From Beta vulgaris subsp. vulgaris (lineage: Eukaryota > Streptophyta > Magnoliopsida > Caryophyllales > Amaranthaceae): a stretch of 64,000 nt of DNA. The number at the start of each line of letters is the position of its first letter. Position 1 is the stretch's first letter. A program made the position numbers and the translations under genes. The stretch lies in NCBI RefSeq assembly GCF_026745355.1, contig NC_079205.1, positions 54,622,025 through 54,686,024 on the forward strand. The letters are read 5' to 3'. This document shows positions 45,801-56,451 of the stretch, in pieces. The notes under the pieces were generated by a model that saw only the letters and a program-made list of their open reading frames with translations, searched no databases and had not been told where the DNA came from.

Positions 45801-46409
45801 ATGATTCCCACGAAATATCTGTGCAAAATGGGTGATTATGATATAATCTACGATGGTGTTCCATTGAAGGCCAAGGTAATTGACAACTATAAGGTGGTCA
45901 ACCAGTTGATCCCTTACTATTTCGGTAGTGAAGATGTTATAGGATTAGACATCAAAAACTTTACAAGAAATAATATGGGCAGCCACAGGTCATTCCATCT
46001 AGTCCAGAGTTCATACGACATACTAGTCCTATGTGGGATATCTCGCTGCCTGATTATTCACTCCGATTTCATGATGGAGCAACTTCCATCATTGAAAGAA
46101 TTTCTGGAAGACTCCAATATTTGCTTTGTGCGTCCATCTACCCTCAAAGATAACTCTAGTTCTTATCCCGGCGGTGTTGCTGTTTGTGAATTGGCTGCTC
46201 GGGTCCTCAAGAAATCTAAATTAAAGAAGGAATCGAGTTTGGAGGTTATAGCCCGTGAAGTTGGGGTATCATATCAAGATGTTTATGGGTCAATAGTGTT
46301 GAATTCTGATTCTGATAAAATATTAACACAAGAACAAGTGGAGATGGTGGCTTATCGTGCTTTTACATGTCATAGAATTGGTTCTAAGCTTCTTTCTTCT
46401 CTTGAGTAG
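45801..46409 (+). CDS. C1: intact WEX-like pseudo-exonuclease, type C
   Basis: 202 residues, single exon. I chose the ATG at 45801 (MIPTKYLCKMG) because it matches C2 and the B-type start; an in-frame upstream ATG at 45726 would add 25 residues not conserved in C2. Landmarks: DVIGLDIKNF (motif I Asp kept, Glu replaced by Lys), SRCLIIHSDFMMEQLPSLKEFLEDS, ICFVRPSTLKDNSS (possible motif II Asp), CELAARVLKKSKLK, LEVIAREVGVSYQDV and LTQEQVEMVAYRAFTCHRIGSKLL (motif III Asp replaced by Arg, Tyr by Met). It lacks key catalytic residues. Plus strand, opposite to the A/B array. Function unknown. Confidence 0.85.
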   Translation: MIPTKYLCKMGDYDIIYDGVPLKAKVIDNYKVVNQLIPYYFGSEDVIGLDIKNFTRNNMGSHRSFHLVQSSYDILVLCGISRCLIIHSDFMMEQLPSLKEFLEDSNICFVRPSTLKDNSSSYPGGVAVCELAARVLKKSKLKKESSLEVIAREVGVSYQDVYGSIVLNSDSDKILTQEQVEMVAYRAFTCHRIGSKLLSSLE

Positions 46410-46729
46410 TTTGCTTGCTTTTCATTGCTTTTGCTTGCTTTTCATGCTTTTGCTTTTTTTTTTTTTGCTCTACTTTATCAATTATTAGGGTTTTATTTGA
46501 GTGTATTAGATTTACATGTATGATGTATGGGATTGTTGAACTCATGAATCTTAATGTTTTAAGTAAAAGGATAACACACATTAAGGTCTAGTTCTTTTAG
46601 ATTTATTTCTAGTTCAATCCACTTCAATTCAGTTCAATGTTTTAAATATTATTTTTGTTTTTAATATGATAATTATTATTGTTTTCTTATTATTATTGAT
46701 ATTATGATATAATAGGAGTTACTTATAAT
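46410..46729. other. C1 3' flank
   Basis: Low-complexity gctttt repeats, then AT-rich sequence shared with 55194-55540. Possible 3' untranslated region. It ends at the MULE-like element. Confidence 0.5.
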
Positions 46730-48083
46730 TTTGGAAAATTTGCCAAAAATAAGCCAACCTTTGCCCCATATTTCACATTTAGGCCAACCTTTTGAAAATC
46801 CAGAAATAAGCCAACCTTGGTATCAGTTTTTCCAATTTTAGGCCAGATTACCTCCAACCTGTTTTACAGGATAAAAAAATATATTAAATTTTTTTTTTCT
46901 GAATTTTTTTTTTCTAATCCCTAATTCAATCTTATTCATCCCTAATTCATCATCTTCATCACCCACCCCAAAACCCTAGCCACCCACCCGCCCCCAGACA
47001 CTCGCTCCCCACCCTCACCTCTATCGCCATCCATAACCTAATCCCCGCCACTTAAACCCAAATTTTCCCCAAAATTCTAACCAAATTCAACCAAAAATTC
47101 AACTCATATTTTCCCCAATACTTCAACCCAGATTCGAAGAATGATGATGAACGAATAATGATGACCGATGAAGATTGATGAACGATGAAATCTCTGGGTT
47201 AAGTTTTCGAATTTTCTAGGTTTATATTTTTTGTGTGATTTGGGTTTAATTGGGGTTCGAATTATGATTTGGGGGTTTGAATTATTTGGGGATTTGAATT
47301 ACGATTTGGTTTTGGAGGGCTCGAATTATTTGGGGGTTTGAATTACGATTTGGTTTTGGAGGGTTCGAATTTGGGGTTTGGGTTTTGTCAAATTTGGGGC
47401 TTCGAATTTAGGGTTTGGGTTTGGGTTAATTCGAATTTGGGGTTTGGGTTGATGGGGGGTTCGAAGGTGAGGGGGTTGATGGGGGTTCGAAGGTGGGGGT
47501 TCGAGTGGTGGGGGTTCGTGGTGGGGTTTGGGGCTAGGAGGGTGGAGGATTGGGGGTGGTTGTGGCGGGGGGTGCTGGGTTTCGAGTGGGTGGTTGTGGG
47601 ATTGGGGTTGGTCTGGCAGGGGGTGCTGAGTGGGCATGGGTGATGGGGGTGCTGCAGTGCTGGGTGGGCATGGGTGGTGGGGGTGCTGCCGTGCTGGGTG
47701 GGTATGGCTGGGGAGGGGGGTGTTGGGTGGCTTAAAGGTGGTGGTGGTGGTGGTGGTGGTGGTGGCTGTGGTTATGGTGGTGTGTGGTGGATGATGATGA
47801 TGATGAGAATAATAATAGTAATAAATACTAATAATATTAATTATAATAATAGTAATAATACTACTACTAATAAAAATAATAATTACTGATAAAAATAATT
47901 ATTATTAATTAGTAATAATAATAATATTAACCTGAAGTAACAGGTTACTAACCGGTCAAATCTTCACTCAACCTAAAATTGGAAAAACTGATACCAAGGT
48001 TGGCTTAATTCTGGATTTTCAAAAGGTTGACTTAAATGTGGAATACGGGGCAAAGGCTGGCTTATTTTTGGCAATTTTTAGGA
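46730..48083. mobile_element. MULE-like non-autonomous element with ~130-bp TIRs
   Basis: Terminal inverted repeats of about 130 bp (left: aaaataagccaacctttgcc; right: its inverse). An imperfect 11-bp duplication ttacttataat/ttacttgaaat (46719-46729, 48084-48094; 9 of 11 match). The interior is G-rich on the plus strand with ggt/gtg repeats and an AAT-repeat zone (47810-47940). Inserted in the C1 flank; absent from C2. Confidence 0.75.
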
Positions 48084-48779
48084 TTACTTGAAATTATCAG
48101 GGATCACTCATATAAAGAAAATGGCCTACTTATATCTTAATATAATTAGTTTGACTTTTATACTTGCGGTTATATAATTATTAAATATGCAGTCAGCCAA
48201 TCAGGCATACAAAAAACTTGTTGTATCCATACATATGTTGTCTTGACTTACCCAAGAGAAGGAAAGGAAGGCTTATCTATTCACCTGGAAAAAAAAATGT
48301 TTATTCCAAAATGAGTGTCATTCCTATTAAGTACCTTAAATATAGGGCATTTCTATTCTTTACCCTTATCAAAATACATATTATTCGTCCCTTTTTTATA
48401 GTTATACTTACACTTTTCACGCATGTAAATGCACTACTTTGAGCTTTTATATCTCTAATTTTGTATTTGTAAAAATATAAAAAGTCGACATTCTAAAAGG
48501 ACATATCGAGAAGAATAATCAAATAAGATCCCACATGACTATATTTTCTCCTCACCATAAATCACAAATGACAGTCAAAAGAAAATTTTATGAATAGTGT
48601 CAAAAATGAAAGTTTAACTATTAAAAAGAGACAAAATAGTAGTTTTATATATTTTGTTTCCCTCTTTCCCTTTCCCTTTCCTTTACAACCAACCTCGTCC
48701 TAATTCCCATACCCCACTTCCTTTCCGTCCTTCATCCAATCATTAATCTATCAGAATCGCGCCACTACTAAGCTAGCAG
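48084..48779. other. Intergenic with a decayed MITE
   Basis: About 48374-48655 resembles the Stowaway-like family internally (actttgagcttttatatctc..ttgtatttgtaaaaatata) but the ends have decayed. No gene. Confidence 0.45.
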
Positions 48780-49703
48780 TAGGCCCGACCCTGAGAAAGT
48801 CCAAAATGGGACTCAGAATAGGACCTCCCTTTTAGAAGGGTCTCAAGTTTAAAAAAAAAAAATTAAAGAAGCCCAAGAGTCAACGCTAGCTCAGTGCTGA
48901 GCAATAGTATCAAGCATGTATAACAATTTCTCTCTCCTCAACCTCGATTTCGTTGTTCGCATAACAATTTAGCCTCGATTTCCAGTGATGAATTTCTCCC
49001 TCCTCACCCGCTCTCTCACTCTCTGCTTTCCTCTCCTCGCTTTTCTCAGAGACTCCATTGTTAGCCATTGGGTCTTACTTCTCCTTATTTACTTTCTCTC
49101 TTGTTACCCGAAATTGGCTAAATTAAGCCCCCAAAAATCACTTATTTCTCTCTTTGTTGTCTATTCTCAATTATATTGGTATTGATTAGTTTAATTTACA
49201 GAATTTTATTGTTTAGTTTTAATTTACATATTGTATTTGATTTATGCAGCAGTAGATCTTAGGCCTTTTGATGTTGGAAATTGATTTGAAGATTGAAAAC
49301 ACTTACACGGAAAAATTAAGGTAGTTTCTTTCTTTGCAATTAATAGTTATTGTGTTGTTTAGTAATTGTGTTAAATTTTATTTCAATTATGCCTCCTCGA
49401 TTTAAAAAATTTGATTCGGGCCATAAACAACGTAAAAAAATGTAGCAACTTGAAATATAGAACTGGAGGATATACTATTTTACAATAATTGTTCAGTGTT
49501 CTGTACTGAAACAATGATTCAAGCAAAACAGCCGCAACTTGAAATGTGATAACACTTCCATGTAAACTTATAATCCCACAATATACCTGTTACTTTTTTT
49601 TTTTACTATAATGATAATGATGATTATGATTGTCAAATGCTCCACCAGGAGCCTCATATTTAACTTTCAGCACGGGACCTCTATATTGTTCGGGCCGGGG
49701 CTA
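48780..49703. mobile_element. Probable hAT-like element with decayed ends
   Basis: Ends tAGGCCCGACCCTGA and tcGGGCCGGGGCTA are roughly inverted. Flanking 8-mers gctagcag and actagcac agree at 6 of 8. The interior has no transposase. The assignment is tentative. Confidence 0.45.
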
Positions 49704-50064
49704 ACTAGCACCAAAACCACGACAAGACTACACCATCCGTTCTCCAATTTATCTCTCTCTTTATCCTTCCAGGTCCTTCAATAATTTAAAAACTAACAAA
49801 AGCATCGGGCTTCCTAAAACAGACGTCTCGAGCATTGGTCAGTCGTCTAAGACAAACAACCAACATGTGATCAAGAATCTAAGATAGATGATTCAACCTA
49901 TATGTTATGATCAGGCGTTTGTTTACATCTGGCAGTGTTGTTGATTGTTTTAAATTAAAAAATTCCAATGACCTTAGCTTGAATAGGTAAATAGGTTTCT
50001 GGTGACTGGTGTGGTTCATCTCAGGTGAGGAATGAGAGAGAGTGGTGTGTTTACTCCCCGAATT

Positions 50065-51666
50065 TACTAGTACAGAATAAGCGATTTGCATCGGATGTGA
50101 GGCGCCTATTTGCGTCGGACTCTGGTGCGCCGCCAAAGCCCTCGACGCAAATGACTCAGAAACGATCTGCGTCGTATGCGGAAACGACGCAGATGGTTCA
50201 GCTATTTGCGTCGCACTCGTATACGGTGCGACGCAGATGGCTATCCCAGCCCAATTCAGAGTAATGCAGAGGGTAATGTGCGTCGCACATTGCCTAGGGT
50301 GCGACGCACATTAGTGATTTGCGTCGCACCTCGGGCTATGTGCGATGCAAATTAGTATTTTAATAAAAAAAATTATTTTTAGACCTAGAATATACTGCAA
50401 AGATGATTCTCGAACAGTAGAAGAGTAGAAGATTGAGAGAAAAATTACCAACTGAAATCGAAGTAGATTGAACACAACAAAATATATACCAACAAAATTC
50501 AATAATTTTATAATTTACAACTCCAACAAAAACATTAAACCACCAAAATTCTATAATTTACAACTCGAACACAAAATAATATAAAAAATCAGAGATCTAG
50601 AGTAGAGAGACGCAAAATTCTATCAATTTCCTTCCATTTCTGACGAAGAAAACTTCCAGAGAAATCAAAAAACAGATCTGCAAATGAAAGTAAGAAAAAA
50701 AAAATCAATAAAAAATCAGATCTAAAAAAGTAAAAAAAAAAACAGAAGAAAATAATTTGAAAAAGATAAAACTTGAAAGACAATGAAAAAATGAAAAAAT
50801 TAGATCTAAACAATGTAAAAATGAAAAAATGAAGGAAAAAATTATAGATCTGAAAACATGAAAAAATGAAAAAACGAAATTGTAGATCTAAACAATGAAA
50901 AAATGAAAAAACGAAAAACCGAAATTGTAGATTGAAAAATTGAAAAAAAAAAACGAACCTATTCGCCGGAGAGAGAAAGAGTTCGTCGATTGAGTTCAGC
51001 GATTGAGGTTCGTCGTTGTCGATTGAGTTCGTCGATTGAGTTCGTCGTTCTCGATTGAGTTCGTCGTTGTCGATTGAGTTCGTCATTGTTCAGAAGTCGC
51101 CGGAGAGAGATCGAGAGTTTGAGGGTGAGGAGAGATAGTTTGAGGGTGAGGAGAGAGACGCAAGAGGGAGATAGAGTTTTAGGGTTTGAGAGAATGAAGC
51201 CCCCATTCTGGTATGAGTAGAGAGACGCAAGAGGGAGAAGTGTTTTAGGGTTTGAGAGAATGAGGCCCCCATTCTGGTGTGAGGAGAGAGACGCGAGAGG
51301 GAGAAGTGTCATAGGGTTTGAGAGAATGAGGCCCTGAACTGGTGAGAGAAGGGTTTAAGAATCGCGCGCAAGGGGTTGGGGCTTTTGGGCTGATCTGCGT
51401 CGGATGGGCCAAGGGGTCCGACGCAGATTACTTTATGCAACGCATTTGAATAAAGTGCGACGCAGATTACTTTGTTATGTGCTCGCACTGAGGGCTTCAT
51501 GCGATGCACATAGATGATTTGCATCACACGTTAGTTACATACGACGCACATCGTTCGTCTTGTGCGTCGATTCAATGTTGCATGCGACGCAAATAGTATT
51601 TTTGCGTCGTTTCCGTGTTTGTGCGACGGAAATGGGGCGACGCAAATTGACCTTTTTCTACTAGTG
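50065..51666. mobile_element. CACTA element with GCGTCGCA subterminal repeats, TSD att
   Basis: 1602 bp. Right end CACTAGTAGAAAAAGG on the minus strand; left end TACTAGTACAGAA is a decayed match. 3-bp TSD att (50062-50064, 51667-51669). Subterminal zones (50085-50350 and 51390-51655) carry many TGCGTCGCA/TGCGACGCA motifs in both orientations. The interior holds AAAATGAAAAA-type repeats and GTCGATTGAGTTCGTCG tandem repeats (50990-51100). No transposase; non-autonomous. Confidence 0.92.
50985..51330. repeat. Short tandem repeats inside the CACTA
   Basis: A gattgagttcgtcgttgtc-type unit repeats about six times (50985-51090). A longer unit with gagacgcaagagggag...tttgagagaatgagg repeats about three times at 51150-51330. 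Confidence 0.8.
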
Positions 51667-52936
51667 ATTGGAGTGGAAAAGGTTACGTTGCTGAAACTGA
51701 GCAGCATGGATGCCACAAAGTTGGAGGCGTAAGGTTGGCCGAAAAGTAAGAGGGGAAAGGTCACAGGAAAGCCGTAAAGTGAGAAGAGATATGATGGCTG
51801 GAAGGTGAGAAATAGAAAAAGTGTGGTTCAGCGATGGAACAAGTGAGACAGAAGAGAAAGGAAAGGACAGAAGTTGTACAAAAACTTTATAATAGGGGGT
51901 TCATTTCGGATAAGTCATTCTGATCCGAAATTTCCGAAAAGAGGAAATGTGATAAGAATCTAATCCGAAATATATCGAATATTCGAAATTTCGAATCCGA
52001 TAATCGGATATCCGATTTGTTTTTCCTTTACCAATTTTGTAGCCAATTCTTTATTACTTAAAAGTTGAAACTTACAAAATTACTGAACAATGTTAGTGAA
52101 TAACAATTAAAACTTAAAATTGTAGAATAAAATCAATCGCGACTAATGCCACAAGATGACGTCTGGTCGTGCGAATGCGAACTACACAGAGTCGAGGACT
52201 TGAAGAGGAAGGGTGCAAAGTTGTGAACTGTGAATAATGGACTACTCGAACAGCCTGGCTGGAGAAGAACAACGGTCATGTAGCGGCCAGTGGAGAGTGT
52301 TGAAGTGGAGCTAGTCAACTAGGGAGGGGAGGAGCGAGTGCCAAAATTCTTCAAGTGGTTGAAAAATGAAAACTTAGAAATTTGATAAAGTGCTTGATGA
52401 TGGGTTTTAGTTTCCCTAGGGTTAATGAAGTTCTAGAATTTTCTAGAAAAAAAATTATTTTAAAAATTCGAATATTCGAATATCCCAATTAAAATTTTCG
52501 TGATCCGTATCCAATCAATTTTTTCGAATATTCAATTGTTGATCGCTACTAGTAGACAGCTAGCAGCTACCCCTAATAGTAGTGTTTGGCAAAATTAGTT
52601 GTTAGATGTTGCAGTAGTTGTTACCTATTGAGGTAGTTATCAGCGGTGAACTAGTAATTGTTAACTATTAGGTTCAAAGTAATAGCTTAGAATATAAGTG
52701 TTTTGCAAAAGTAGTTGTCAAAAAAGCACAAAAAAAAAATTAAAAAAAAAGAACATAATACTTATAGATTTAAATATAAAATTTTTATTAATTAGTTTAA
52801 TAAATTAAACTCAATGAATATTTTCATTGAAACTTAAATAATATAAGGAGTATACAACTTTTACTACTCAAATAAATGTATAAGTTTAGTGTAGTCCTTC
52901 AATCCTTGCAAAATGGCCAACATTTGCAAAACATAC

Positions 52937-53590
52937 TTCCTCCGTTTTTTAGTTGTTCCATATTGTGGGTGTTTGATAATTAGAGTTTTGGGGTAAAAAG
53001 GGAGGTTTGGACCACTTTTAGAGTTTTTTCTAGTTTGAAACTCTATGTGGGTATTTGGTAAAGAGAGTTTCAAGAGAGAGTTTTGGGTTTAAAACTCTCA
53101 AAATGAAAAACTCCTCTTTGAAGCTTTTTCTTTAGAGGCTTACATGAGAAAATGTGAATGACTTTTTTTTCTCATTATTATAATACTAACATATCAGTTA
53201 ATATGTTAATGAATGTCATTTTATACAAACAAAGAGTAATCAGTTTTTAGCAATCAACTAAGTTTTACCAAACACATTTATGTGAAAAGTTAGTCAAATC
53301 TGCTAAACAAAAAGGTAAAACTCTAAACTCTAACAGCTAAACTCTAAACTCTATTTGCCAAACAGGGTCATTGACTTTTGGCATTATTCATCGTATGTAG
53401 TTTGACCGTTTTTGGTTATTTTTTCGTAAGAAAAAACATAGTCAAGTGGAATATTGTTAGAATTGTCTTAATATGTACTTTTTCAGATATCAAATTTTCA
53501 TAATTTTTAATTACTTATGTACAATTAAAGATATTAAAGGTATAAGTTGTGACAAACGTATAAAGTAGAAATGGAACAACTAACAAAACA
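52937..53590. mobile_element. Decayed MITE with nested TIR element, C2 flank
   Basis: Counterpart of 44205-44850; the inner element keeps better ends here (gggtgtttgataattagag / ctatttgccaaacaggg). Confidence 0.6.
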
Positions 53591-54572
53591 GAAGAATTAT
53601 ATATACAAAGTTGAATGTGTGTCTGATGTCATATGTGAACCCATCAATATATTTCACACTCCTATTAAAAAAAATGAGAGTATATATTCCCTACGTTTTC
53701 TCTTATTAAGAATCGAGGAAGAAACTAATGCAATAAAAAATTGAACAATATTCACTATTTTAGATAAAATTATGTGACTAAAAATTAAGATTCTAGCCTT
53801 TTTGAGTTATTCTATGTTAATCAATCAATGACACATTTTTTGCTTATTTGGAATACATGATCCATCAAATAAACTTTTCTTATTGGAGTATTTGACCCAC
53901 CAAAAAGAAATAATTTTTTTTTTCACTTTTTATACCAAAAAATACTACTTCATTTGTTCACATTTTCTCATTATTTTATATTAAATTGGTCAAAAATTAC
54001 CATATAAAAAGTTCAAAAATAGCATTGCCTAAAATTTTATACAAAACACAATATGGCAATAAAAAAAAGGGGTGACTAGGGAGTATGAAACTAGTACAAG
54101 CCACTACTCCCGTGTAATTTGATTGAATTAATTTTGTATCACTTTATACCTTTTTTTATTAGAAAAAATAATTTATTCAAATACCAAGATTACCAACTCC
54201 TACTAGGATACTGATAAACAATCAAAAAGTAAATGTCCAACATAAAATTGAGATGAGGATTCGAACTTAAAAAAATGCCCTGGAATTCAGGCTAATATTC
54301 CACTAAGCTACTACCTGTCCTTCGTATTAGTTTATGCTTTTGCTTTATTGTACTTTATTATTATTCTATTCGATTGATTAATCACCGTTCAGAAATCGGA
54401 ATAAATACAAAGAATGAAAGCTAAGTAGTAGTAGCTTTGAGAGCCTCAATAGTAGGGGGTGCCTCCTCATCATTCCTCCCTCTGTTCTTTTTCAAAATTG
54501 TGATTGAGATTTCTTTTCTTAGAAAACTAAGAATCTTTACATTTTTTTTTGAAGAATTCAACAAACAATAAA
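53591..54572. other. C2 upstream region
   Basis: Aligns with 44851-45800 with small indels, including one extra segment near 53860-53890. It contains the tRNA-like SINE segment at 54243-54322. It would hold the C2 promoter; I could not pick a convincing TATA box. Confidence 0.5.
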
Positions 54573-55193
54573 ATGATTCCCACGAAATATCTGTGCAAAA
54601 TGGGTGATTATAATATAATCTACAAAGGTGAACCATTGAAGGCCAAGGTAATTGACAACTATAAGGTGGTCAACCAGTTGATCCCTGACTATTTCGGTAG
54701 TGAAGATGTTATAGGATTAGACATCAAAAAGTTCACTAGAACTGGTCATACTAATAATATGGGCAGCCTCAGGTCATTCCAAATAGTCGAGAGTTCATAC
54801 GACATACTAGTCCTGTGTGGGACATCTCGCTGCCTGATTATCCACTCCGATTTCATGATGGAGCAACTTCCATCATTGAAAGAATTTCTGGAAGACTCCG
54901 ATATTTGCTTTGTGCGTCCATCTACCCTCAAAGATAACTCTAGTTCTTATCCCGGCGGTGTTGCTGTTTGTGAATTGGCTGCTCGGGTCCTCAAGAAATC
55001 TAAATTAAAGAAGGAATCGAGTTTGGAGGTTATATCCCGTGAAGTTGGGGTATCATATCAAGATGTTTATGGGTCAATAGTGTTGAATTCTGATTCTGAT
55101 AAAATATTAACACAAGAACAAGTGGAGATGGTGGCTTATCGTGCTTTTACATGTCATAGAATTGGTTCTAAGCTTCTTTCTTCTCTTGAGTAG
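54573..55193 (+). CDS. C2: intact WEX-like pseudo-exonuclease, type C
   Basis: 206 residues from MIPTKYLCKMG. Same landmarks as C1: DVIGLDIKKF (Glu of motif I replaced by Lys), SRCLIIHSDF, ICFVRPSTLKDNSS, LEVISREVGVSYQDV and QVEMVAYRAFTCHRIGSKLL. Relative to C1 it has a 4-residue insertion (RTGHTNNMG against RNNMG) and about eleven substitutions, nearly all in the first half. The second half is almost unchanged. No stops or frameshifts. It probably lacks nuclease activity for the same reasons as C1. Confidence 0.85.
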   Translation: MIPTKYLCKMGDYNIIYKGEPLKAKVIDNYKVVNQLIPDYFGSEDVIGLDIKKFTRTGHTNNMGSLRSFQIVESSYDILVLCGTSRCLIIHSDFMMEQLPSLKEFLEDSDICFVRPSTLKDNSSSYPGGVAVCELAARVLKKSKLKKESSLEVISREVGVSYQDVYGSIVLNSDSDKILTQEQVEMVAYRAFTCHRIGSKLLSSLE

Positions 55194-55607
55194 TTTGCTT
55201 GCTTTTCATTGCTTTTGCTTGCTTTTCATGCTTTTGCTTTTTTTTTTTTTTTTTTTTTTTGCTCTACTTTATCAATTATTAGGGTTTTATTTGAGTGTAT
55301 TAGATTTACATTTATGGGATTGTTGAACTCATGAATCTTAATGTTTTAAGTAAGAGGATAACGAACATTAAGGGTTAGTTGTTTTAGACTTATTTTTACA
55401 TCAAATCACTTCAGTTCAGTTTAATGTTTTAAGTATTATTTTGTTTTTAATGTTATAATTATTATTGTTATTGTTATTGTTATTATTATCATTATTATAT
55501 TAATTGTTTTCTTATTATTATTGATATTATGATTTTATTTTCGTTACTATTGATGTTATTATGTTAATAATTATTGATTAATATCAATCATTATTGTCTT
55601 TAAAAAT
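55194..55607. other. C2 3' flank
   Basis: Shares gctttt low-complexity and AT-rich sequence with 46410-46710, then an ATT/GTT-rich stretch. No gene. Confidence 0.5.
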
Positions 55608-56297
55608 TGAGAAATTTTACATATTAACCTCCAACTTTTAGGTATTTTATATGGTAGCACTTCTTAAATTTTTTGATACTTTGTAGCCTTGAACTTTTAG
55701 GTTTCCTACATGGTAGCACTTCTTAAGTGAATTCCGTTAAGTTATCGCTAGTTATGACATTTATTAGTCTAACACGCAAATCAAGACTTTTTTGAAACAC
55801 AAAACGAGTACTCCCTCTATATTTTTTTTATCTTTCCTACTTTGACTTTGCATGTTTGCCAATGCACTTATTCTATATTAAATGTCTTTGATTATATATT
55901 AGTAAAAAATTATAATAATTGAATATTAATAAATTACTCATTGAGACGAATCAAACAAGACCCTACATTACTATATTTTTTTTATATATTGAGAAAAAAA
56001 ACTAAAAGATTCTCTCTAATTATGAATAATGTCAAGATTCTAAGTGAGAAAGATAAAAAAAATATAGAGGGAGTATTTCTGATCATATTTTGATAATTCC
56101 GACCTTTAGTTGAACCTATAATGACACAATTGCCCCCCTTTCATTGTCAAAAGATGATCAAAAATACTCATTTAGGATGTCGAAAAAGTCCAGTTTTGTA
56201 TGCCATAATAATGAATTTCAAAACTAATGACAACTTAACAAAATTCATTTACATGTAGAAAACCTAAAAGTTGAGGGCTACTATGTAGAATTTCCCT
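55608..56297. mobile_element. MULE-like TIR element containing a MITE
   Basis: Ends are inverted over roughly 50-100 bp (gagaaattttacatattaac...cctccaacttttaggt and its inverse ending gtagaatttccct). A Stowaway-like MITE sits inside. TSD not clear. Confidence 0.6.
55811..56073. mobile_element. Stowaway-like MITE (CTCCCTCTATATTT ends)
   Basis: 263 bp, inverted ends CTCCCTCTATATTTTTTTTA, TSD TA (55809-55810 and 56074-56075). Confidence 0.9.
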
Positions 56298-56451
56298 AAA
56301 AACTAGATATACTATTATGCTCAGCTCATTTCAGTTTAGTTTAGCTCGTTTCATTTAGTCTTTTCGCAATCCAAAAGAACAAGGCCTACCTTTACTATTA
56401 GTTGATTCTTTCCCTAACTTTAGTTTTTTTGAGTTACAATAAAAAAAAAAA

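Larger units (their letters stand above)
49905..52855. repeat. Inverted counterpart of 42925-44113, with CACTA insertion
   Basis: On the minus strand this repeats 42925-44113 (for example the ctactcgaacagcctggctg segment near 52240). It contains extra sequence at 50030-51770, of which 50065-51666 is a CACTA element. Confidence 0.8.

Noticed and set aside
47326..47889. Long Pro-, Gly- and Val-rich ORFs
   Set aside because: They come from G-rich low-complexity sequence within the MULE-like element on both strands, with no domain.
50589..51527. Phe-rich ORFs of 117-165 residues on the minus strand
   Set aside because: They arise from AAAATGAAAAA and GTCGATTGAGTTC tandem repeats inside the CACTA element; no family and no codon bias.
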